From Acinetobacter modestus (GTDB taxonomy: Bacteria > Pseudomonadota > Gammaproteobacteria > Pseudomonadales > Moraxellaceae): DNA of 64,000 bases. Below are positions 56,677-64,000 of this stretch, one piece after another. The translations under genes and the position numbers were made by a program. Under the pieces are notes generated by a model, which was given only the letters and a program-made list of their open reading frames with translations, did not search any database and had not been told where the DNA came from. Numbering within the stretch: position 1 is the first letter of the stretch; the number at the start of each line of letters is the position of its first letter. Location: assembly GCF_014636095.1 (NCBI RefSeq), contig NZ_BMDV01000004.1, positions 62,001 through 126,000 on the forward strand, given 5' to 3'.

Positions 56677-57295
56677 ATATTTTTAATTTATTACGATCAT
56701 CATCAATATAAGACATTGTAATATCAATCAGACAATCAATTAATTCTTCAAAAGTAAAACCCATATTTTGAGATGAAAAGAAATTCATGGTCAGTGCCAC
56801 ACTGGAATTAATTAAAACATAAACCATCAATTTCAGATTTTTTATTCTGAGCACTTCAGGATGTTTCACCGCGTATTCAATCGCTAATGTATTGATCGCC
56901 TTGACTGCTTTTACATGACTGGCTTCGGTACTGTATTTACTCGATACACTCAGCCAATAAAAATATTTATTCTCATCTGCTGCTAAAAACTCACCAATAT
57001 GTAAGAAAATAGATCGAATCGCTTCGGGAATTTCCATTTCCTGAATGGTTGGAATGACCTCGTAAATCACTTTGGCAAGCTCAGCAATAAAGTGTTGTTG
57101 CATCTCTACAAACAAGGCTTCTTTATTTTTAAAATATTCATAAAAGCTTCCAGAGCCTACGCCTGCAATCTCACAGACTTTCAACACGGTAGTGTGGTCC
57201 AATCCATTATTTTTTACTGATATAAATCCTGCATCAACTATAGACCTATAAGTATTTTTAGACCTACTTTGTTTTGGTTTTCTTATAGTTACCAT
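56675..57295 (-). CDS. TetR-family transcriptional regulator
   Basis: A 206-residue repressor. The N-terminal helix-turn-helix region reads ADAGFISVKNNGLDHTTVLKVCEIAGVGSGSFYEYFKNKEALF after a basic leader (RKPKQSRSKNTYRS, partial TetR consensus). The C-terminal ligand domain is all helical and has no recognised ligand. I start at ATG 57295 with GAG eight bases upstream; an earlier ATG at 57361 lacks a ribosome-binding sequence. It is divergent from the diiron hydrolase-like gene 113 bases away, which it probably controls. Confidence 0.9.
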   Translation of the reverse strand: MVTIRKPKQSRSKNTYRSIVDAGFISVKNNGLDHTTVLKVCEIAGVGSGSFYEYFKNKEALFVEMQQHFIAELAKVIYEVIPTIQEMEIPEAIRSIFLHIGEFLAADENKYFYWLSVSSKYSTEASHVKAVKAINTLAIEYAVKHPEVLRIKNLKLMVYVLINSSVALTMNFFSSQNMGFTFEELIDCLIDITMSYIDDDRNKLKI

Positions 57296-57407
57296 TATAA
57301 AAATCTCATCCTTAAATCCGTCTTTTTCCCGTATAAATTCACTGATAGATTCTATATACATACTAAATTTTGTTCAAATTGTATTCAATAGATGACAAGG
57401 AAAAAAG

Positions 57408-58274
57408 ATGAATATAGCAGTGCAGTCTCTACAACGAATCGTTCGCCGTAATGTGGTTATTCCTTTAGACAAAAACAAAAAATTTTCTTTTTACTATGAA
57501 GATAATTCTGTTGTGACCTCTCTTTTTGTCGTTTTATCTGCGATGTTTCCACCGGGTGAAATGTTCTTCATCGAGAGCGTGCGTAATGTTCGTGATCAAA
57601 TTGCGGATGAAAAGTTACTCGAAAATATTCGTAATTTTATTGCGCAAGAAGCCTTTCATAGTCGAGAACATAAATCTCTGAATGAGCATCTGATTCAATC
57701 AAATTATCCAGAGGTAGTCAAAATCGAAGCCTTAACCAAAGCAAGATTGGATAAATTTCGTAAACTTCCCAAAGTTGAGCAATTAGCGGCAACTGTAGTA
57801 ATGGAACATTTCACAGCTACTCTTGCTCGTTTGCTGTTAACTGATCCATTAATCAAACAGAAAACTACTCAAGAAAGTCGAAATCTTTGGGAATGGCATG
57901 CGCTGGAAGAACTAGAACATAAAACTGTTGCTTTTGATGCGCTGAAAGCGATTGGTGGTAATACGGTTAGAAATAGAAAAATTGCTTTGATTCGAGTAGC
58001 TCGCTTTATTGCCCCGATAACCTTTGATTATTGGATACAGATTTTAAAACGTAAGGATATTAAATTTTCAGCCAAAGAACTGAAAGATGCATTTTATTTG
58101 GCATTTGGTGGTGTAAATCGTTTAGGTATTTTTTCTCGCACATTTATAGAAATGCTTGATGTCAGAGATCAACATTTTGATCCATTGGATATGCAGACAG
58201 AACAACTCGAAGCTGAATACCGTGAAAAACTATTTGGAGAAAATGGAATCTTAAAAAGTGCACTTAAAAGCTGA
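57408..58274 (+). CDS. Metal-dependent hydrolase-like protein, diiron ferritin-like, second copy
   Basis: A 288-residue relative of the protein at 27890-28693. The same putative metal-binding blocks are present: EMFFIESVRNVRDQI, AQEAFHSREHKSL, MEHFTAT and HALEELEHKTVAFDA. A ribosome-binding sequence AAGGAAAA lies before the ATG. The gene sits with its TetR regulator between the two gatB 3' copies, so the pair looks like a cassette placed there after the paralogues diverged. The reaction is unknown. Confidence 0.87.
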   Translation: MNIAVQSLQRIVRRNVVIPLDKNKKFSFYYEDNSVVTSLFVVLSAMFPPGEMFFIESVRNVRDQIADEKLLENIRNFIAQEAFHSREHKSLNEHLIQSNYPEVVKIEALTKARLDKFRKLPKVEQLAATVVMEHFTATLARLLLTDPLIKQKTTQESRNLWEWHALEELEHKTVAFDALKAIGGNTVRNRKIALIRVARFIAPITFDYWIQILKRKDIKFSAKELKDAFYLAFGGVNRLGIFSRTFIEMLDVRDQHFDPLDMQTEQLEAEYREKLFGENGILKSALKS

Positions 58275-58285
58275 GTTAGTTTGAA

Positions 58286-58393
58286 ATGGAAAGTGCCTTT
58301 AAAGTTTTTGTAGGTCAAGTCATGAAAGCTGAAGAAAAAGGTAAAGCCAACCCAGCTCAAGTGAAAGAATTGATGAAAAAATTGATTGGTTAA
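58286..58393 (+). pseudogene. Duplicate of the gatB 3' end
   Basis: The 36 codons here read like the last 34 of gat[20 protein letters not shown], then KELMKKLIG and a stop, compares with [18 protein letters not shown], then NELMKKLIG and a stop. Blocks such as GGTCAAGTCATGAAAGCT are identical. Similarity continues past the stop (TCTAATTTC) and into the terminator. The remnant begins within a few bases of the hydrolase gene's end. It has an in-frame ATG but no ribosome-binding sequence and is not a gene of its own. Confidence 0.9.
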
Positions 58394-58410
58394 ATCATCT
58401 AATTTCGAAA

Positions 58411-58437
58411 GAAAGCCCGCTTTAGAGCGGGATTTCT
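58411..58437 (+). terminator. Copy of the gatB terminator, now between hydrolase and SEFIR genes
   Basis: Core CCCGCTTTAGAGCGGG is identical to the gatB terminator at 56655-56670. The outer stem has changed to GAAAG/ATTTC. It serves the hydrolase gene, and the SEFIR gene ends just beyond it. Confidence 0.85.
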
Positions 58438-58446
58438 TTATTTAAA

Positions 58447-59652
58447 TTATTTCTTTTTTTTCTGGATTTTGGCTTTTTTCCTACGTTTTTCTTTTTCATG
58501 CTTTTGTTGTATCGCTTTAAAAACATCTTTACTAGGTTTCACTTTTTTTGGAACTATTGCAGCCCATTCTAGAGATTTATTTTTTTCCTTTAGAACATCT
58601 TTTAAAGTTTTCACTATTAATTCAGATTTCAAAATTAAATTATCATTATCTATTGCATTTGGATTAAATCCAAATCCATTAGGCATTTCTAGAATATTCG
58701 TTATATAAAACTTACCAACCTTTTTATAGCGCTCTAAAAAATTATCTAAGTTAATACTACTTGATGGAGTCATTAGATTTACACGAGAAACTGCCATAAA
58801 AAGTTTTTCTTCATTTTGTAAATCTGTTCCTTCTGAAAGTTCATCTAAGTAACTTACATTAGGTCCAATCATAACCTTATAGTGTGCAGCATTTTCTTTA
58901 TCAACTTCAGTTATAATTGATATTCTAATTTTTTCAAAAATATCATTATTACCTATACGATTACTAATAGCATCAAAAATAAGCTTACCACTATCAGGAT
59001 TCTCAAACCCAAAACCTAAAATAGGAATATCATTTTCATCAAGCATATTATAAGCAAAAGCTGTACCTTTCCATTTAGCTTTATTCCACAATTCAATATC
59101 TATAAGGCCTGAGACAAATAATGTTTTACGAGATTTTTGTTCTAATGGCATTAGTTTGAATTCTGCTACAGGCTCTTTACCTAACTCAGGTCTTAAATTC
59201 TGGGTTTTACCAGACAATCTATTAATTAGTTTAGTTTTCTGCTTATCATTTGATAAATCGTAATATGTATATGGTCTTAAAGGATCTAAAATATATTGTT
59301 CACTATCACTTTCGAAAAGAATAGGAATATATTTTGTATTATTATTAACACTCTCATATACATTTTGAATAATTTGGGTGGTTTCCCATTTAGCACCCAA
59401 GCCCTTAGGCTCACTATTAGAACCTTTACTTCTAGCGTAATATATAGGTGAGGCAACTACTAAAACAAAATCTGACTCATCAATTTGTTGAAGCATCCAT
59501 TTAGCCCAACCTTGGGGTGGGGCTTCTTCATATTGATCAATTTCTGCATCAATCCCCAATGAACGCAATTCATTAGAAAAATTTAGCACCTGATCACTTA
59601 GCATCTCGCTTTCATGTGCATAACTGATAAATACTTTTGGAATTTTGCTCAT
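58447..59652 (-). CDS. SEFIR-domain protein, candidate anti-phage factor
   Basis: A 401-residue cytoplasmic protein. The first 150 residues form a SEFIR domain (TIR-related): KVFISYAHESEMLSDQVLNF, LGIDAEIDQYEEAPPQGW and FVLVVASPIYYARS. The middle and end (about 170-375) are a domain I do not recognise, with LFVSGLIDIELWNKAKWKGTA and PILGFGFENP, followed by a Lys-rich tail (RRKKAKIQKKKK). Bacterial SEFIR proteins act in phage defence, where described by depleting NAD+. The gene is A+T-rich, has no partner in the same direction, and lies directly after the gatB duplicate, which suggests an acquired gene. Confidence 0.85.
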   Translation of the reverse strand: MSKIPKVFISYAHESEMLSDQVLNFSNELRSLGIDAEIDQYEEAPPQGWAKWMLQQIDESDFVLVVASPIYYARSKGSNSEPKGLGAKWETTQIIQNVYESVNNNTKYIPILFESDSEQYILDPLRPYTYYDLSNDKQKTKLINRLSGKTQNLRPELGKEPVAEFKLMPLEQKSRKTLFVSGLIDIELWNKAKWKGTAFAYNMLDENDIPILGFGFENPDSGKLIFDAISNRIGNNDIFEKIRISIITEVDKENAAHYKVMIGPNVSYLDELSEGTDLQNEEKLFMAVSRVNLMTPSSSINLDNFLERYKKVGKFYITNILEMPNGFGFNPNAIDNDNLILKSELIVKTLKDVLKEKNKSLEWAAIVPKKVKPSKDVFKAIQQKHEKEKRRKKAKIQKKKK

Positions 59653-59882
59653 AAAATATAATTTATTATTACGACTGTATAAATATACAAGATTATTAGG
59701 ATAGCTACACTTAAAAAATTACCATCTAACTTTCAAATCAGAAAATTATGGACTTAGAAATAATACGCCTAATAACCTCCGTTGTTCAAGATTTCAGTTA
59801 TTTCACCTCGAGCTAATATATAAAAGGATAACGCGCTTTTATTAATGACATATTTAACATGCCAGTAATCAATCTAAAATAA

Positions 59883-60404
59883 CTAATCACCTCTTAAAAC
59901 ACCCAACTTATTCCAAATATCAGGTGTCAAAAAAGTCGTAACCAATCTATTTAAATCAATATAACGTAACGTGCCTTGCAACTGCTGTCTGACAGCTGGG
60001 TCTTTCACAATATCCTCACCCGCACTTTGACCTAACTGCTGAAAAGCCTGTCCAACTGCTTGAATTCCTTCAGCTTGAATCACGGCCTTAGTCTGTGTTG
60101 AACACTGCGCCACAATCACACGCTGTAACACCTGTGCCAATTTCTGATCCAACTGAGTTTTCTGCTCAGGTGTAACATTACTAAAAGATTTTAAATCAGG
60201 ATGTGCAGCCAAAGCCGTAAACGTCCATTGCAACACCGTAGTCTTATCTGCTGCGGTAGTCGCTTTAACCAAACAATCACTGAGTTGATCGACTGTTGGC
60301 CCTGCCATCGCCACTTGGGTTGTTCCCAACACAGCCGCAGCCATCAACACAGAACGACTCAAATGAGAAAATTTACGGCGGGCAGAAGTATAAACTCGAG
60401 ACAT
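59883..60404 (-). CDS. Exported protein of unknown function (173 aa)
   Basis: The signal peptide has a basic start (SARRKFSHLSR), a hydrophobic core and ends VAMAGP, so cleavage after AMA is expected. The mature part, about 140 residues, is helical with two Cys residues (DCLVKA, AQCSTQ) that may form a disulphide. I do not recognise the family. The ATG at 60404 has GGAA nine bases upstream; the frame is open to 60443. It probably resides in the periplasm. Confidence 0.7.
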   Translation of the reverse strand: MSRVYTSARRKFSHLSRSVLMAAAVLGTTQVAMAGPTVDQLSDCLVKATTAADKTTVLQWTFTALAAHPDLKSFSNVTPEQKTQLDQKLAQVLQRVIVAQCSTQTKAVIQAEGIQAVGQAFQQLGQSAGEDIVKDPAVRQQLQGTLRYIDLNRLVTTFLTPDIWNKLGVLRGD

Positions 60405-60526
60405 AAGCACAGTTCCAAATTGCAATCTTTCCCTTTGTACCACGCTCTGTCTAGATCATCTGTTATGACGCTGTAAATTGCGTAAGTCCACGCCCTTAAA
60501 GCTTTGGCAAAATGTAAAACTCGAAC

Positions 60527-61297
60527 TTAACCTTGTCCTTGATAATCCCAGTTTGCAGGAATATTTGGCTGTTTTGGCACATTGTTTAAATCAATATTGA
60601 GATTGCGACTACCATTAAATGATTTTTCACCTGAATCCGATGCAGGTGATACTTCTAAACTGTAACGATAACGGAATTGCCACAACATCGGTTTAATCAG
60701 ATGAATCTCTAGACTCAAACTATCTTCATCATGGCATTTACCTTTAGAAGTTTCATAATCTTGTTCAGAGAAACATGCCCGAATCATGCGACTAAAACTA
60801 AAAGGATAATTTTCAATAAAACGATGTGTCTGCCCTGAATCCTTTAATTCATAAAAACTAGCACGCTCAATCCCCGCGCCACCACCAGAATACATTTCTG
60901 AAAAGGTATCAATCTGCGCAATCGCATAACGGTTTTCAGTCATGGGAAATAGTTTAGGAAAAATATATTGGCTAGTCCGTACCATTTCCTCAGTGGGTGC
61001 TAATTGTATATGCCACTGATGAGTTAATTTCAGTCCAGTTTGCGATAGATGAAATTGAGCAATATCACTTCCTGACAATAACCATAGATTTTGATCCGTA
61101 GTTTTCAAACTGCGCCATTGTGCTTGCTGTGGACAGACACCTTTAAGTTGTTCACAAATTTGACTTTGCTCAACCTGACTGAGTTTCCCCTTTTTGAACT
61201 CTAAAATCTGCAACGGTGCAGCAAAAATTGAGGAACTAAAACAACTGAATGAAACAGTTAAAATCAGCCCACGTAAATGAATTTTATTATTCAGCAT
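60527..61297 (-). CDS. Exported protein of unknown function (256 aa)
   Basis: The signal peptide ends SSIFAAP. The mature protein has paired Cys residues (QICEQLKGVC, ACFSEQ, GKCHDED) suitable for periplasmic disulphides, and a beta-rich composition. It lies 36 bases after the DUF1176-type gene on the same strand, so the two likely share a transcript. I do not recognise the fold. Confidence 0.72.
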   Translation of the reverse strand: MLNNKIHLRGLILTVSFSCFSSSIFAAPLQILEFKKGKLSQVEQSQICEQLKGVCPQQAQWRSLKTTDQNLWLLSGSDIAQFHLSQTGLKLTHQWHIQLAPTEEMVRTSQYIFPKLFPMTENRYAIAQIDTFSEMYSGGGAGIERASFYELKDSGQTHRFIENYPFSFSRMIRACFSEQDYETSKGKCHDEDSLSLEIHLIKPMLWQFRYRYSLEVSPASDSGEKSFNGSRNLNIDLNNVPKQPNIPANWDYQGQG

Positions 61298-61333
61298 GAT
61301 ATTTCCTTAGGCTATTTTTATTTATTCAAAATG

Positions 61334-62407
61334 CTATTTTACAACTGCTTCAATCTGATCAAGTTCCCAAACCCCACCCGCAGCAAGCCCTTTACACATG
61401 CCTGTCCACATATCTTTGGTATGTACAAATTTCTGACCATCCCAGACCCATTCATCACTTGACCAACAATCTCCTATGCCACGACCTTTTTGTGCACTAC
61501 TCATCACTCCTAAACCAAAGTCAGAGGCATGTTCCGTCACCAAAGTCGCTTTTCCTGTTAATGATTGATCGAGTATCCATGCACCATGACCTTCGTTATA
61601 GGCTGCTCGCCAACACAAAGTCATCGCCAATACTTTATTGTTACTTAACTTATAAAGCTCGATTGGTTGCGATTCTGTTCCATCACCATTATAGATACCC
61701 TCACAGAATCCCTCCTCTTTTGGGATCGGTTGTGCTGCCATTAAAAGTGGATATACGGATTGATACTGTTTTGTTTTAGGTTGTAGCGTGAGATAAGGTT
61801 TATCGGCTGTTTTCACCTTTTTCACAACCAGTTTAGGTTGAGCAGCCAGAACCTTAGATTCATCAGCATTGCCTTTTTTAATCAATGCCCCAACCGTACC
61901 GACTCGCTTTTGAAAATCATCCATTTTCAATAAACTAGCTGTCATACCTGCATCAGAGATTTGCCATTCGACATTTGAATTTTTAAAGACAATATCTGTC
62001 TTTTGTTTGGCTTGTTGCAATAAGCCATTCACCTGATTTGTAGAAAGTTTCCCCATGATTGGGAACTCAGTGCCATCAACAGAGACTTGTCCCAAATCTT
62101 TTCCATTCACATAAAAATGAATATTTTGGAGTTTAGCTGCTGGCAGTGATTCTTGCTCAAAATTTGCAAGCGCGAACTCAGCACTGACTGTTTGCTTTGC
62201 TCCAGCTTTGCGCGTTAATAACACCGATGCAGGTTCATTTTGTCCGTCTTCATTTTGATAACCAGCAGCACGACATGTTCCTGTATTACTACAGTAAATT
62301 TCCCAATCTTGATGTGAAAATGAAATACCTTTGATTTCTTGTGCGAAGCTAGTAGAACTTAGTACCATAAAGCAGCAAACTGAAAGTATATTCTTCACTG
62401 GTATCAT
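61334..62407 (-). CDS. DUF1176-family periplasmic protein
   Basis: A 357-residue exported protein. The signal peptide ends STSFAQ. The pattern SFSHQDWEIYCSNTGTCRAAGYQ at the N-terminus, and DCWSSDEWVWDGQKFVHTKDMWTGMCKGLAAGGVWELP-like text at the C-terminus, match DUF1176. The family's role is unknown. Several Cys pairs (YCSNTGTC, CEGIYNG, MCKG) would form disulphides. The next gene downstream follows closely. Confidence 0.85.
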   Translation of the reverse strand: MIPVKNILSVCCFMVLSSTSFAQEIKGISFSHQDWEIYCSNTGTCRAAGYQNEDGQNEPASVLLTRKAGAKQTVSAEFALANFEQESLPAAKLQNIHFYVNGKDLGQVSVDGTEFPIMGKLSTNQVNGLLQQAKQKTDIVFKNSNVEWQISDAGMTASLLKMDDFQKRVGTVGALIKKGNADESKVLAAQPKLVVKKVKTADKPYLTLQPKTKQYQSVYPLLMAAQPIPKEEGFCEGIYNGDGTESQPIELYKLSNNKVLAMTLCWRAAYNEGHGAWILDQSLTGKATLVTEHASDFGLGVMSSAQKGRGIGDCWSSDEWVWDGQKFVHTKDMWTGMCKGLAAGGVWELDQIEAVVK

Positions 62408-62532
62408 TCTGTATTACTCATATTTATTATCAAACTTGAAAACAGTTTAAAGCGGTGATCTACACTTGTCATATGTCATTTTATTGCAGAAGATACTAGC
62501 TTAAAGCAAACTGAGTTTGGTCAAATTTAAAA

Positions 62533-63282
62533 ATGAAAAGAACAATTTTATTTCCCACGATTTTAATGAGTATGTTCTCCTCAGCCACTCATGCTGAAAT
62601 TACGCTATTTAATGCAAATTTCCCTCAGTTTTCAAATAGTGCAAAAGAACGAAAAGCAGAAAATCAAATTTACCCTCTCGGTGAAGCTTCTTTTGCAAAT
62701 AATGTTCGAGTGCCTTTTTACGGGATAACCGCGCTCAACCCTGTGGAAGATGGTTTATTAAAAGACTTTAAATCATGTTCCGCAAAAAGCTGTCATTTCG
62801 ATTTTAAATTAGATGCTAAACAAGCTGAACAACTCAAGTTATGGGCTATTCCAGAAATAGGAATTGTGCTTGTACCTAGAGATTGGCAAGACATACAATC
62901 AAATGCAGGAGCGAATGGTACTGGATCTGCCTTAATTATGAGTCCAAATCAGAAACAAGCAATTCAGCTTTATGATTCATCGTTTTGTGTAGGTTGCGGC
63001 ATGCCAAATGCGACGCTTTATTTTCCGCATCTTTTAAAACAAAGTGTGGAATATGAATACGGCGGTTATCAAGATCCGCTTAAATTACTGAAGATCGTAC
63101 ACCCTTCAAAACAAATCGCTTTCTTTAGTTATCAAATTCCTAAGCTGAAGAATAGAACACATGGCGTAGCAAAATATCAAGATGAAGACACGTTTAACTT
63201 TAGAGAAATCAAAGTCACCGTTGATCAATCACAACAGCATTTGGTTGGAACCATTCTAAATTTTTACAACGCGACTCACTAA
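62533..63282 (+). CDS. Exported protein of unknown function (249 aa)
   Basis: The signal peptide ends SATHAE. The mature protein is beta-rich, with Cys residues in SCSAKSCHF and SFCVGCGMPNATLYF; the CxxC could be a redox or metal site. It resembles Acinetobacter DUF4850-type proteins from memory, but I cannot confirm this. It is divergent from the DUF1176-type gene, with a 125-base gap. Confidence 0.72.
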   Translation: MKRTILFPTILMSMFSSATHAEITLFNANFPQFSNSAKERKAENQIYPLGEASFANNVRVPFYGITALNPVEDGLLKDFKSCSAKSCHFDFKLDAKQAEQLKLWAIPEIGIVLVPRDWQDIQSNAGANGTGSALIMSPNQKQAIQLYDSSFCVGCGMPNATLYFPHLLKQSVEYEYGGYQDPLKLLKIVHPSKQIAFFSYQIPKLKNRTHGVAKYQDEDTFNFREIKVTVDQSQQHLVGTILNFYNATH

Positions 63283-63297
63283 TCAAATCATAAGCAC

Positions 63298-63326
63298 AAA
63301 AAAACCTGCTAGTTGCAGGTTTTTTA
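63298..63326. terminator. Bidirectional terminator between the exported-protein gene and sbmA
   Basis: Stem AAAAAACCTGC/GCAGGTTTTTT with a five-base loop and A/T runs on both sides, between two convergent genes. Confidence 0.92.
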
Positions 63327-63338
63327 TTGATAAAGAAC

Positions 63339-64000
63339 TTAATCCCTATCAAGAATGGATTCAAACGCTTTTAAACGTTTTCGAATCGATAACAGTTCAA
63401 TAATCGTTTTCCATGAACTAACAAGATACTGGAAAGATGTCCCAACTTGTATAAAGACACCACGAATCTGATTAATTAAACCGAGTGTTAATAATCCCCC
63501 CGCAATTGCAGGAAATAAGACGACTAAACTATAGAGTACATCGAGTTGACCATACCATGAGGCTGTTAAATTAAAATACGTATAGTGAAAATATAATCGA
63601 AAGTAGTTTTTACGAACACGTCCAAAAAGCTCTTTTAACGTTGCAGGTTGTGCACGATCAGCATGATCTTCACCATAAACTAATTCTTTACGGTATGCTG
63701 CTTCAACCTTTTGATTATTAAACTGTAGTCCTGGTAATTTAACACCTACCACCATGAGTAAAACTGTACCGAAGATTGCCCATGTAATGGCAGCCCAGAC
63801 CAAAGAATATTGTAACTCTCCAACCAATGGAATCACAGGAACATGTTTTGAAAGCTGAAATAATAAGGGTAAAAAAGCAATCAGTGTCATCACAGACTTG
63901 ACAAACTCAACCCCTAAATCTTCCACAATCGTAGCAAACCGCATGGTATCTTCCTGCACACGTTGCGCTGCTCCTTCTACATGACGTAACTGCTGCCAGT
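63339..64000 (-). CDS. sbmA: SbmA/BacA-family peptide transporter, C-terminal part (window edge)
   Basis: The frame continues unbroken through the right edge, so the start is outside the window. The visible 220 residues begin [21 protein letters not shown], the hallmark of SbmA, an inner-membrane importer that takes up microcins and proline-rich peptides with a proton gradient. At least four membrane helices follow, for example [11 protein letters not shown] and [18 protein letters not shown]. There is no nucleotide-binding domain in this part, as expected for SbmA rather than the longer ABC types such as YddA. It ends at the shared terminator. Confidence 0.93.
   Translation of the reverse strand, partial: WQQLRHVEGAAQRVQEDTMRFATIVEDLGVEFVKSVMTLIAFLPLLFQLSKHVPVIPLVGELQYSLVWAAITWAIFGTVLLMVVGVKLPGLQFNNQKVEAAYRKELVYGEDHADRAQPATLKELFGRVRKNYFRLYFHYTYFNLTASWYGQLDVLYSLVVLFPAIAGGLLTLGLINQIRGVFIQVGTSFQYLVSSWKTIIELLSIRKRLKAFESILDRD

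Noticed and set aside
58286..58393. A 35-residue ATG-to-stop frame as a small gene
   Set aside because: It is the displaced copy of the gatB 3' end and has no ribosome-binding sequence.

Overview
The window looks like a stretch of Acinetobacter chromosome, probably not a standard A. baumannii. The evidence is an A+T-rich base composition, the gene order eptA(pmrC)-pmrA-pmrB, a wax ester synthase/diacylglycerol acyltransferase, a bifunctional ThrH, tandem FadL-like porins, the gatCAB/mreBCD/maf/rng arrangement and SbmA. Most of it is core gene content. Accessory DNA sits in three places: next to valS (about 4.2-6.4 kb), at the 3' end of gatB (about 56.6-59.7 kb), and possibly the tandem unknown genes at the left edge.

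Layout. 0-1.1 kb: two tandem paralogous genes of unknown function, the first cut by the window edge. 1.3-4.2 kb: valS. 4.2-6.4 kb: an A+T-rich insert with a DGQHR-domain protein and a membrane partner overlapping by four bases, a frameshifted DUF559 endonuclease-like gene, and a 111-bp inverted pair of REP-like palindromes. 6.4-9.2 kb: a J-domain-like coiled-coil protein and a Cache-GGDEF diguanylate cyclase. 9.4-10.8 kb: ammonium transporter with a sigma-54-type promoter. 10.9-16.3 kb: PAP2-like phosphatase, kinase-fold protein, and convergently the pmrCAB operon with a PmrA-box match. 16.5-25.9 kb: porin, MFS transporter, acyltransferase, patatin-like lipoprotein, NfeD/stomatin pair, small proteins, ispA and a prpF that stands alone. 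26.3-33.9 kb: amino-acid permease, tRNA-Arg(CCU), diiron hydrolase-like protein, glutamine-synthetase-like enzyme, PAP2 phosphatase, AraC regulator divergent from a coniferyl-aldehyde-type dehydrogenase. 33.9-41.7 kb: the potassium operon kdpABCDE. 42.2-45.2 kb: two FadL-like porins. 45.3-50.8 kb: thrH, cysH, wax ester synthase, a small PA1571-like protein, rng and maf. 50.8-56.6 kb: mreBCD, divergent from gatCAB. 56.6-58.4 kb: a TetR regulator and a second diiron hydrolase-like gene, bracketed by the real gatB end and a diverged duplicate of it with its terminator. 58.4-59.7 kb: a SEFIR-domain protein. 59.9-64 kb: four exported proteins of unknown function and the C-terminal part of SbmA.

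How the genes work together. PmrA/PmrB control EptA, which modifies lipid A with phosphoethanolamine. KdpD/KdpE control the high-affinity potassium ATPase KdpABC. GatCAB makes Gln-tRNA (and/or Asn-tRNA) by transamidation. MreBCD set rod shape. The SEFIR protein and the DGQHR/membrane pair are the best candidates for undescribed or little-described systems, most plausibly in phage defence. That role is inferred from domain type and genomic setting only.
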